Below, piece after piece: positions 7,452-15,581 of a stretch of DNA of 64,000 nt. Position 1 is the stretch's first letter, and the number at the start of each line of letters is the position of its first letter. Location of the stretch: NCBI GenBank assembly GCA_964551295.1, contig CAZKDJ010000001.1:1-64000 (forward strand), given 5' to 3'. This DNA is from JAFGED01 sp964551295 (GTDB lineage Bacteria > Chloroflexota > Anaerolineae > B4-G1). The notes beneath the pieces were generated by a model. The model did no database searches. It saw nothing but the letters and a program-made list of their open reading frames with translations, and was not told the DNA's origin. The translations under genes and the position numbers were made by a program.

Positions 7452-9082
7452 GTCGCGTTCTAGTTATCGGGATTGATGGCGCAACGTTTGATTTGCTCAA
7501 ACCTTGGGCCGAGGCTGGGGAGCTTCCCAACCTGGCTCGGATGATGACCGAGGGCATCCACGGGCCGCTGGAATCCACCATTCCACCCGTCACCGCGCCG
7601 GCCTGGTCGACCTTCGCCACCGGCGTCAACCTCGGCAAGCACGGCGTGTTCGATTTCATCCGCCCCATGGGTGGCCGATACGACTTGGTCAACGCCACCT
7701 CCATTCGCGCGCCGACGCTGTGGCAAATCCTTTCCCAAGCTGGACGCAAGGTCGGCGTGATGAACGTGCCCGTCACCTACCCGCCCCAGCCCGTGAACGG
7801 CTTTGTCATCGGGGGGATGCTCTCCCCGGTGAGCGGCGCGTTCACCTATCCCGCCGACCTGCTCGACCGGTACGAAAGCCAGATCGAACCTTACCGCATC
7901 GCCCCGCACGTCCAGTACAAGCCGGGCAACGAGACCGAATTCATAGACGACCTGCTGGACTTGGCCGAGCGCCGAGGCCAATACGCGCTGCAGTTGATGG
8001 CCGATTACCCTTACGACTTTTTGATGTTTCACTTTCAGGCCACCGACGTGATGCAGCACGCGTTCTGGAAGTTTGTCGATCCCACGCATCCCCGCTACGA
8101 TCCACAGGCTGCTGCTCGCTTCGGCCCCGGGGTCAAGCGGCTTTACCAGCGCGTGGATGCAACCATCGGCCAAATCCGCGACCGCCTCACCGACGACACC
8201 ACCGTCATCGTCATGTCCGACCATGGCTTCGGTGCGCTACACTATGTCGTCAATATGAACCTGTTCCTTTTAGACCAGGGCCTGCTGAAACTGAAGCGGG
8301 GCGCCTGGACGCGCCTCAAGACCGGCCTCTTCCGCGCCGGTCTCACTCCTGCCTCCATATGGCACCTGGTCGAGCGCACCGGCTTGCAGAACTATGTCTG
8401 GCAAGTCTCCAAGTCCACACGCAACAAGGTCGTCGGCAAGTTCCTCTCCTTCGACGACGTGGACTGGTCGCAGACGGCTGCCTACTCCATCGGTCACGTC
8501 GGGCAGATCTATGTCAATCTCAAAGGGCGGGAGCCCGAGGGCATCATCGAACCCGGAGAGCAGCACGAGGCCGTCAAGCAGCAGGTGACCGAGGTACTGC
8601 ACCAACTGCGCCATCCTGAAACCGGACAACCGCTGGTGGACCGCATCATCCCTGGCGACCAGGTCATTCACGGTCCCTATGCTCACCAGGGACCCGACCT
8701 ACACCTCGTGATGGACGGCTACCGGACAATCGCCTTCCCTCTCTTTGCCACCGACCGTCACATCGTTACCCGTCAGATCCGCGGCGATTCCGGCTGCCAC
8801 CGGCTGCACGGCGTCTTGATCGCCGCAGGACCGGAAATCCAGCCGGGAAAGACGCTAGAGAGTCCCCACATCATGGACTTGGCGCCGACGATTCTGCATT
8901 TGATGGGACTGCCGGTGCTCGACGACATGGACGGGCGCGTGCTGACCGAGGCGCTGACCTCCGACCGTCCCGTCCAACGACAGCCCAACGGGGCCACCGA
9001 CGAGAAGCCTTATAGCGAGCTCTCTCAGGAAGAGGAAGCCGAGGTAGAAGACCGCCTCCGCGCGCTCGGCTATCTGGGCTGA
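7448..9082 (+). CDS. Type I phosphodiesterase / alkaline-phosphatase superfamily protein
   Basis: The 544-residue protein has the AlkP superfamily layout of type I phosphodiesterase/nucleotide pyrophosphatases: N-terminal VIGIDGATFD metal ligand, PVTAPAWSTFATG with the nucleophile Ser/Thr, HFQATDVMQHAFW, and VMSDHGFG, which carry the remaining metal ligands. No signal peptide is apparent. It sits between the GT2 gene and the GT-C genes with 4-base and 1-base overlaps, so it is probably part of glycan assembly, for example hydrolysing or transferring a phospho-linked group. The exact substrate is unknown. Confidence 0.82.
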   Translation: MSRVLVIGIDGATFDLLKPWAEAGELPNLARMMTEGIHGPLESTIPPVTAPAWSTFATGVNLGKHGVFDFIRPMGGRYDLVNATSIRAPTLWQILSQAGRKVGVMNVPVTYPPQPVNGFVIGGMLSPVSGAFTYPADLLDRYESQIEPYRIAPHVQYKPGNETEFIDDLLDLAERRGQYALQLMADYPYDFLMFHFQATDVMQHAFWKFVDPTHPRYDPQAAARFGPGVKRLYQRVDATIGQIRDRLTDDTTVIVMSDHGFGALHYVVNMNLFLLDQGLLKLKRGAWTRLKTGLFRAGLTPASIWHLVERTGLQNYVWQVSKSTRNKVVGKFLSFDDVDWSQTAAYSIGHVGQIYVNLKGREPEGIIEPGEQHEAVKQQVTEVLHQLRHPETGQPLVDRIIPGDQVIHGPYAHQGPDLHLVMDGYRTIAFPLFATDRHIVTRQIRGDSGCHRLHGVLIAAGPEIQPGKTLESPHIMDLAPTILHLMGLPVLDDMDGRVLTEALTSDRPVQRQPNGATDEKPYSELSQEEEAEVEDRLRALGYLG

Positions 9083-12000
9083 TGGCAAGGCCGAAACCTC
9101 CAATCTCCACGGACGTACTCGTCCGCAATCTCCAATCGTTACGGACGTACTCGTCCGCAATCTCCAGTTCAAGGAGACATTTAATATCTGTCGTTTGCTA
9201 TTTGACACTTCTCCTTCTGGCCTTTCTGCTGCGCCTCGCCCCTCTCGGCCGCTACGTGACGCCCGACGAACCGGCCTGGGTCTACCGCTCCATCCGCTTT
9301 TCCGATGCCCTGGCCGCCGGCGACTGGGCAGCCGTGCCTTCGACCGGTCATCCCGGCGTGACGACGATGTGGTTGGGCACGTTGAGCGTATCGCTACAGC
9401 GCCTGCTCAGCCCGGCGGAAAGTGCCGCTCACCTCGACTGGATACACCGCTTAGCCTGGCTCGACCCGGAGAACGGTGAGGCGTTCTCCCACCTGACCTC
9501 TTTCCTCACAGGCGGGCGGATTGCCATCGCCCTGACCACCACGGCGGGTCTGGCGGTTCTCTATCCACTGTTACAACGCCTCCTCGACCGCCAGACAGCA
9601 TTGCTGGCCGTCGGCCTTCTGGCCTTTGACCCGTTCCTGATCGGCCACTCGGGCCTGCTGCATACCGACGCGCTGCTGGCGACCTTCACCCTGTTGGCCC
9701 TGGCCGCCGCCCTCAACGGCTTCCACGAGCCGCGCCGCGCAGTCTGGTGGGCGCTCTCCGGCCTCTTTACGGGCCTGGCACTGCTGACCAAGACACCGGC
9801 CATCATCCTGCTGCCCTTCATCCCCCTCATCCAACTCATCGCCCACCTGCATCAATCTCCAATCGCCAATCTCCAATCCCTAATCCGCCTCTCTTCATTT
9901 TTCGTTTCTCTTTCGCTGTTGTTCATCTTGGCAACCGCCGCTACCTGCCTCGCCCTCTACCCCGCTCTATGGGCTAATCCCATTGAAACATTAGACACCC
10001 TCTTCGCCTTCACCGAACGACACGTCGAGATGGCCCAGCGCCCGATTTTTTTCGCCGGGGAAATGACCTACAACCCCGGCCCACTTTTTTACCCCGCTGT
10101 CCTGCTCTTCCGTACCTCGCCCATCGTCTTGATAGGGTTAGTCGTCGGACTGATTGCCCTGCGCCGGTTCCCGGCCGAACGTCGCTTTGTGTTCCTCACA
10201 CTGCTGGCCTTTGCTGTTGCGTTTGGCACGCTGATGAGCCTAGGAGTCAAGAAGCACGACCGCTACCTGCTGCCGGCGCTTCCGCCACTCGCCCTCGCCG
10301 CCGCATTGGGGATTGGTGCGTTGGCACGCTCGACAAAGTATCCGTCGACCCGTTTACCAATCTCCCAATCTCTAATCTCCAATTCTCCCTTCCTCCTCCA
10401 GGCCCTCATCGCTCTCGCGTTCGCCCTCCACCCCCTCACCCACGCCAACCCGCTCGCCGGAGGGCCGTGGGTCGCCGGGCGCGTGCTCGACCTGGATTGG
10501 GGCGAGGGTATGGGCGAGGCCGCCCGCTGGCTGAACCGGCAGCCGAACGCCGAGCAACTCGGCGTCGCCGCTGGCTCTGTGCCCACATTTGCCCCCCTTT
10601 TCAAAGGTCATACCGTGCCACTGGATCGAACCTCTCTGGCCGACTATATCGCCCTACCCACCTCCCACACGCCTGCACCCGCTTATCCCGTTGCCCACAC
10701 CATCACGATCAGCCTCCTCGACCACACCGTTATCTACACTAACACCGCTCCCATCGAACAGGCCGCATTCCTGGCCGCACACGCAAAGTCCGATGATCTG
10801 ATCCTGCTCGACGCCGATACGCCACTCCTGCGCCGTTACACCGGCCCCGGCACGCTCGTCTCGCTGGCCGACCTGCCCACCCAGGCCGCCATCGCCCAGC
10901 GGCTGAACGAGTATGTCGACGGGCGATCTCGCATCTGGCTCGTCGCCTTCCCCGCTGCATCCTCCTTCGCTGCCGCTTACGTGAGCCAGAGCGTCGAGGC
11001 CATCGCCGCGCCGGTCGGAACCAAACCCGTCGGTCTAGGCACGATCACGCAATTCACAATACACGACACTCCAATCTCCAATCTCCACGGACGTACTCGT
11101 CCGCAATCTCCACGGACGTACTCGTCCGCAATCTCCAATTTCGGCCAAATCACTCTCCTCGATGCCCAACTACACAACGACGCTGGCCCCATTCGTACTC
11201 TGCTGCGCTGGCAGGTTCCAAGCCCGACGCCCACCGATCTCTATTTTTCCCTTTACCTGACAGATGCCGACGGCCACACCTGGGACGACGTCGGCCAACT
11301 GGTTCTCGACGAGTTTACCTTTCCCACCACCCATTGGCATTCCAATGCGTGGAGTGACCAAAGCCTGAGACTGACGCCGCCGGAGCGCACTCCGCCCGGT
11401 AGCTACACCGTGCGACTTACCGTCACCGACGGCACCGGCGCGCAACTGGGCGCTTGGGACGCCGAGGGTGCTTTCCAGGGCGTGCGCGTCGCCCTGGGCG
11501 AGGTAGAGATCGCCTCACCCGCTAGGCCAGCAGGCCAGGTGCACTGCACACAGGGTCAGCAGATCATCGCCGAGCCACTCATAGCCTGTATCACCGAACC
11601 ACCGACGCAGGCGGTTCCCTCTGGCGACACGTTTACCGTGGTCGTCACCTGGTCCACCGACACGCCGCCGGAGGACGATTACGCCGTGCGTTGGCGGTTG
11701 GTACGCAATGGCGTCGCTGCGCTGGAGCACATCGTACCGCTCTCCACATATCCCACGTCCAACTGGCGCGCTGGCGATAGCTTCGAGTCGCGGTACGACC
11801 TGCGCATCGATCCCGCCGTGCCCGCGGGCGACTATGACCTGGCGCTCAGCGTCTTCGATCCCGACGGCGACCCGCTCCGGGCCGAGGATGAGGCCGTCGG
11901 CACCGTCGAGGTCCTGCACCGCGACCGGCAGTTCGATCTACCGGCGGATATCGGCCACCCGCTCAACCTGACGCTGGGCGATACCATCCACCTGCGCGGG

Positions 12001-12381
12001 TTCGACCTGGACGCCACCGAGGGCGCTCCTGGTGACGTGCTGCCCCTGACCCTCTATTGGCAGGGCGACGGCCCCACCGATATCGACTATACCGTCTTTG
12101 TGCACCTCGTCGGCCCCGACGGGCTGCCCCACGGCCAATTGGACACCTTCCCCGGCGCAGGCTCCGCCCCTACCACCAGTTGGGCGCCGGGCCAGGTAGT
12201 CGTGAACGAGCTTGCCCTGCCCATCGCTGAGGACGCGGCCCCAGGCACGTATCACATCGCCGTCGGGCTGTACGACGCCGCCAGCGGCGGCCGCCCGCCC
12301 ATTACCGACAGTTCCGGCCAGCGCCTGCCCAACGACCAGGCCATCCTCCCAATCGGAATCAGTGTCGAGGGCAGCCCGTGA
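9082..12381 (+). CDS. GT39-like (PMT_2/ArnT-type) membrane glycosyltransferase with three C-terminal beta modules
   Basis: This 1099-residue protein starts on the last base of the previous stop (TGATG). Residues about 40-450 are the GT-C core: a first membrane helix, VTPDEPAWVYRS with the acidic catalytic pair in the first outer loop, TGHPGVTTMW, and some ten further hydrophobic helices. Such enzymes transfer sugars from polyprenyl phosphate on the outer face. Then come an alpha/beta outer region and three copies of a beta-sandwich-like module (about 690-800, 830-940, 965-1095); the last has the signature FVHLVGPDG...TTSWAPG...GTYHIAVGLY shared with the next four proteins. Residues 8-35 and about 668-690 are encoded by copies of a palindromic DNA repeat. 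A ribosome-site-like AAGGAG occurs at about 9170, after the repeat, but no usable start codon follows it. Confidence 0.8.
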   Translation: MARPKPPISTDVLVRNLQSLRTYSSAISSSRRHLISVVCYLTLLLLAFLLRLAPLGRYVTPDEPAWVYRSIRFSDALAAGDWAAVPSTGHPGVTTMWLGTLSVSLQRLLSPAESAAHLDWIHRLAWLDPENGEAFSHLTSFLTGGRIAIALTTTAGLAVLYPLLQRLLDRQTALLAVGLLAFDPFLIGHSGLLHTDALLATFTLLALAAALNGFHEPRRAVWWALSGLFTGLALLTKTPAIILLPFIPLIQLIAHLHQSPIANLQSLIRLSSFFVSLSLLFILATAATCLALYPALWANPIETLDTLFAFTERHVEMAQRPIFFAGEMTYNPGPLFYPAVLLFRTSPIVLIGLVVGLIALRRFPAERRFVFLTLLAFAVAFGTLMSLGVKKHDRYLLPALPPLALAAALGIGALARSTKYPSTRLPISQSLISNSPFLLQALIALAFALHPLTHANPLAGGPWVAGRVLDLDWGEGMGEAARWLNRQPNAEQLGVAAGSVPTFAPLFKGHTVPLDRTSLADYIALPTSHTPAPAYPVAHTITISLLDHTVIYTNTAPIEQAAFLAAHAKSDDLILLDADTPLLRRYTGPGTLVSLADLPTQAAIAQRLNEYVDGRSRIWLVAFPAASSFAAAYVSQSVEAIAAPVGTKPVGLGTITQFTIHDTPISNLHGRTRPQSPRTYSSAISNFGQITLLDAQLHNDAGPIRTLLRWQVPSPTPTDLYFSLYLTDADGHTWDDVGQLVLDEFTFPTTHWHSNAWSDQSLRLTPPERTPPGSYTVRLTVTDGTGAQLGAWDAEGAFQGVRVALGEVEIASPARPAGQVHCTQGQQIIAEPLIACITEPPTQAVPSGDTFTVVVTWSTDTPPEDDYAVRWRLVRNGVAALEHIVPLSTYPTSNWRAGDSFESRYDLRIDPAVPAGDYDLALSVFDPDGDPLRAEDEAVGTVEVLHRDRQFDLPADIGHPLNLTLGDTIHLRGFDLDATEGAPGDVLPLTLYWQGDGPTDIDYTVFVHLVGPDGLPHGQLDTFPGAGSAPTTSWAPGQVVVNELALPIAEDAAPGTYHIAVGLYDAASGGRPPITDSSGQRLPNDQAILPIGISVEGSP
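9101..9166. repeat. Two copies of a hairpin repeat (caatctcca-flanked)
   Basis: Two 16-base hairpins cggacg-tact-cgtccg (9110-9125 and 9142-9157), each flanked by caatctcca-type sequence. They encode most of the first 35 residues of the GT39-like protein and are read in two different frames. Confidence 0.85.
9853..9889. repeat. Degenerate aatctcc repeat inside coding sequence
   Basis: Consecutive imperfect units of caatctcc/caatcgcc encode a Gln/Ser/Asn-rich loop (SPIANLQSL) between membrane helices of the GT39-like protein. Confidence 0.65.
10357..10389. repeat. Degenerate aatctcc repeat inside coding sequence
   Basis: Units of caatctc/taatctcc encode the linker PISQSLISNS in the GT39-like protein, again in a hydrophilic loop. 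Confidence 0.65.
11071..11139. repeat. Second pair of hairpin repeats with aatctcc flanks
   Basis: Two more copies of cggacg-tact-cgtccg (11088-11103 and 11113-11128) in a run of caatctcc units. They encode the linker between the outer domain and first beta module of the same protein. Confidence 0.85.
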
Positions 12382-15300
12382 GCAAATCTCCAATCTCCAA
12401 TCTCCAATCTCTGCTCCCAATACTCACTGTCGGCCTTTTATGCGCCGTCGCCCCCCTGCTCCGCGCCGACGTCCCCTGCACCCACGACGGCGGCCTGCAC
12501 TACTACCGCGTCGTCGCTATGCGCCAGGCCTTGAACGACGGCATCCCGTTCACCCGCTACCTGCCCGACCTGGCCTTTGGCTACGGCTTTCCGTTCTTCA
12601 ACTATCGCGCGCCGGTGTCATACTATCTGACCCTGGCATTGTTCCTGATCGGGTTTGCACTGCCCACGGCCATGAAACTGGTCTACGTCACCAGCATTCT
12701 GGGCTCCGCCATCTCGGCCTATCTGCTGGCCCGCGACCTGTTCGGACCGCGGGCCGGGCTGGTCGCCGCCGTCGCCTATGCCTACGCACCCTACCAGTTC
12801 CTCAACGCCCTCACGCGCGGCAACGCCCCCGAATCACTGGCGCTGGCGCTGTTGCCCCTGATCCTGTGGGCCTTTCGCCGCCTGGTACTGACCGGTCGCC
12901 GGCGCTGGTTTCTGGTCAGCGTCGGCTCCCTGGCCACCCTGTACCTGACCCACAATATCTCCAGCTTGCTCTTTACCCCCTTCCTCATCGCCTATCTGCT
13001 GATGCTGTGGCTGGTCTGCCGCCGAAAGGGACACTGGATGATCACCGGGGGTGCATTTGTCCTGGCATTGGGGCTGACCGCCTTCTTCTGGGCGCCGGCC
13101 ATCCTGGAGAAAGACTGCGTCCAGCTCGAGGCCTCCCGCGCCAATCGCAACAACGACTTTCACTACAACTTTCTGGGCCTGGCCGAGATCCTGGCGCCAC
13201 CCCGGCCGGTGGACACCTCGCTGCTCAACCCACCTATGCGAGTCCACCTGGGACTGGCACCCGCCGTCCTGGCCGCGATCGGGCTCGCCGTCGGTCTCCT
13301 GCGCCAACTTGACCGCGAGCGAAAGGCCACGCTCATCTTTTTCGCCTTCGCCGCCGTCGCGATGATCTGGATGAGCACCGGAGCGTCCCTCTGGATATGG
13401 AAGCACCTGCCTCTCATCTCCTTCGTCCAATTCCCGTGGCGCTTTATCGGCCGCGCCGCCCTGCCCATCGCCATCCTGGCTGGTGTCGCCGCCGCTCACA
13501 AACCAAATCAAACGACCAACAAAATCTCGCATCACGCATCACGCATCACGTCAAGCAACCGCAGGTTGCCCGCATCACGTTTTACGCCCACTGTCCTTAT
13601 AGCTCTCCTGATCATCACCGCCTTCCCCGTCACCTATCCGCTCCGCGGCTATTGCCAAGCGGACCCCGCATCCCCTACCATCGCGGACCTCTTCGCTTAC
13701 GAGCACCGGCCCGGAGGCCTCGTCGGCGCTGACCCCACGGGATCCTACTTTCCTAAGTGGGTCAAGCAAAAGCCCCGTGGATCGCCGCTGGAGGCACAGT
13801 ACGCCGCCGGTGGGCCGGTCGCCCGCTTCGAGGAGAGCGCCATACCCAAAGATGCCTCCGTCGTCGAGGCCGACTATGGCCCCAACCGCGCCCGCGTCGT
13901 GGTCGAAACTCCGGTCCCGTTCCGCGCCCGCTACCTGGCCTTTTACTTCCCCGGCTGGCGCGTCACCATAGATGGTCAACCGGTTGCCATCACCCCCACC
14001 GACCCTGAAGGCTTGATCTCCTTCGACGTACCCGCCGGCCAACACACCGTCGCCGTCCGCTTCGGTGAGACCCCCCTGCGCTTCACCTGCGACGTCATTT
14101 CCCTCCTCAGCCTCGCCATCCTCATCATCACTACAACTCGTTACTCACAAATCTCCAATCTCCAATCTCCAATCTCCCAACCCGCGCCTACAGATTCACC
14201 AGCATTCATCGTTCACTGCTCATTGTTCACCGCCGCACTGCTCCTCCTGGCCTTCAAACTCGCCATCGTCGATCGAACCGACACCATCTTCCGCCGTCCC
14301 ACCTTGCAGCCCGATGCCACGCTGCCCGGCGTCCAGCACCCGCTGAACCAGCGCTACGCCGATGGCTTGACCCTCATCGGCTACGATCAGGACCGGGGGA
14401 CGATGCCCGCCGACGGCGTGCTGCGCGTCGACCTGTACCTGACCGCGTACGCCCAACCCAACGCCCGCTACCAGAGCGTGATTCACTTGATCGGCCCCGA
14501 TGGACTGCGCTGGAGTCAAGCCGACACCTTCCGCCCCCGCGGCTACACCAGCTATCCCTACACGACCATCTGGTCGCCGGAGGTTTATGCGCTGGACAGC
14601 CACGAGGTCGAGCCCCTGTCCGGCACGCCGCCGGGCACCTACGACGTCGTGCTGACCGTTTTCGACAAGGACACCCTGGCGCCGCTTTCAGCGCTAAACG
14701 AACAAGGCCAACCTGCCGCACCCGAGCTGACGCTGGGACAGGTCACCTTGACCCGGCCCCACCCCCGCCCAGCGGGACTATCCGGACACAACCGTCTTGG
14801 TCTGCAAATGGGAGACTTGACGCTGCTGCTTGCCGATTTCAACACCGACCAAGCTGCCACCGGCGACCCCGTCTTTCTCACCACATTCTGGCAAGCCGAC
14901 GAGCGATCTACCGAGGATGTTACCTTTCACCTCACCCTCATCGCCGCTGACAGCTCGCCCGTCGCCGAGTACGCCCTTCCGCCCACAGGTGCTTGGTACC
15001 CTACGGCCTCGTGGCAACCCGGCGACGTATGGCGCGGCCAGCACCTGTTCCACCTACCTGCCAACCTCGACAGCGGCGACTACACCTGGCAAATCTCCCT
15101 GCCACCCAATTACCAATCTACCAATCTACCATCCACCCTCCACATCACCGCTCCGCCCCACACCTTCACCCCTCCCACACTCCCACACACACTCACCGCC
15201 ACCCTGGGAGAAACCGCCACACTCGTCGGCTTTGGCCTGGCAAGTGAAATGCGATCCGGGAGCACGCTGACCGTCACCCTCGTCTGGCGAGCGGAGGAGA

Positions 15301-15581
15301 CGCCCGCCACCTCCTACCGCGTTTTCCTGCACCTGCTCGACGCCGAGGGTAACCTGGTGGTCCAATCCGACGGCGTGCCCGCCGGCTGGACGCGTCCTAC
15401 CACCGGCTGGCTGCCCGGCGAATACATCACCGATACCCACACGCTCACCATCCCACCCGCAGCGGCGCCGGGCGAGTACACGCTACAGGCCGGTATGTAC
15501 GTCCCCGGCAACGCTCGCCTCACCACCGACGATGGCTGCGACGCGGTTCGCCTAACCATTCTGATATTGGACGGTCGATGA
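12378..15581 (+). CDS. Multi-spanning PTPS-related/GT-C-type membrane protein with three C-terminal beta modules
   Basis: The 1067-residue protein starts with GTG overlapping the previous stop (GTGA). Its N-terminal 560 residues hold about twelve membrane helices and resemble the membrane proteins called 6-pyruvoyl-tetrahydropterin synthase-related: CTHDGGLHYYRV in the first outer loop, GYGFPFFNYRAPVSYY, and AYAYAPYQFLNALTRGNAPES. This fold belongs with GT-C sugar transferases. An outer domain (FYFPGWRVTIDGQPV) and three copies of the operon's beta module follow; the last carries VFLHLLDAEGN...TTGWLPGE...GEYTLQAGMY. Residues 3-12 and two linkers (about 383-400 and 590-602) are encoded by repeat DNA. 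Donor and acceptor are unknown. Confidence 0.75.
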   Translation: MSKSPISNLQSLLPILTVGLLCAVAPLLRADVPCTHDGGLHYYRVVAMRQALNDGIPFTRYLPDLAFGYGFPFFNYRAPVSYYLTLALFLIGFALPTAMKLVYVTSILGSAISAYLLARDLFGPRAGLVAAVAYAYAPYQFLNALTRGNAPESLALALLPLILWAFRRLVLTGRRRWFLVSVGSLATLYLTHNISSLLFTPFLIAYLLMLWLVCRRKGHWMITGGAFVLALGLTAFFWAPAILEKDCVQLEASRANRNNDFHYNFLGLAEILAPPRPVDTSLLNPPMRVHLGLAPAVLAAIGLAVGLLRQLDRERKATLIFFAFAAVAMIWMSTGASLWIWKHLPLISFVQFPWRFIGRAALPIAILAGVAAAHKPNQTTNKISHHASRITSSNRRLPASRFTPTVLIALLIITAFPVTYPLRGYCQADPASPTIADLFAYEHRPGGLVGADPTGSYFPKWVKQKPRGSPLEAQYAAGGPVARFEESAIPKDASVVEADYGPNRARVVVETPVPFRARYLAFYFPGWRVTIDGQPVAITPTDPEGLISFDVPAGQHTVAVRFGETPLRFTCDVISLLSLAILIITTTRYSQISNLQSPISQPAPTDSPAFIVHCSLFTAALLLLAFKLAIVDRTDTIFRRPTLQPDATLPGVQHPLNQRYADGLTLIGYDQDRGTMPADGVLRVDLYLTAYAQPNARYQSVIHLIGPDGLRWSQADTFRPRGYTSYPYTTIWSPEVYALDSHEVEPLSGTPPGTYDVVLTVFDKDTLAPLSALNEQGQPAAPELTLGQVTLTRPHPRPAGLSGHNRLGLQMGDLTLLLADFNTDQAATGDPVFLTTFWQADERSTEDVTFHLTLIAADSSPVAEYALPPTGAWYPTASWQPGDVWRGQHLFHLPANLDSGDYTWQISLPPNYQSTNLPSTLHITAPPHTFTPPTLPHTLTATLGETATLVGFGLASEMRSGSTLTVTLVWRAEETPATSYRVFLHLLDAEGNLVVQSDGVPAGWTRPTTGWLPGEYITDTHTLTIPPAAAPGEYTLQAGMYVPGNARLTTDDGCDAVRLTILILDGR
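12384..12412. repeat. aatctcc repeat at a gene start
   Basis: Nearly four tandem caatctc units immediately after the start codon encode SPISNLQSL at the N-terminus of the PTPS-related protein. Confidence 0.75.
13524..13579. repeat. catcacg repeat with GCAACC-GCA-GGTTGC hairpin, inside coding sequence
   Basis: Four units of gcatcacg and a 15-base palindrome (gcaaccgcaggttgc) form an in-frame insertion that encodes a basic hydrophilic loop (SHHASRITSSNRRLPASR) between membrane helices of the PTPS-related protein. Confidence 0.75.
14149..14179. repeat. aatctcc repeat in a linker
   Basis: Four consecutive caatctc(c) units encode ISNLQSPISQ after a membrane helix in the PTPS-related protein. Confidence 0.75.

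Noticed and set aside
13524..13579. Direct repeats resembling a small CRISPR array
   Set aside because: Units are 7-8 bases with no spacers and lie in frame inside a coding sequence; no cas gene is near.
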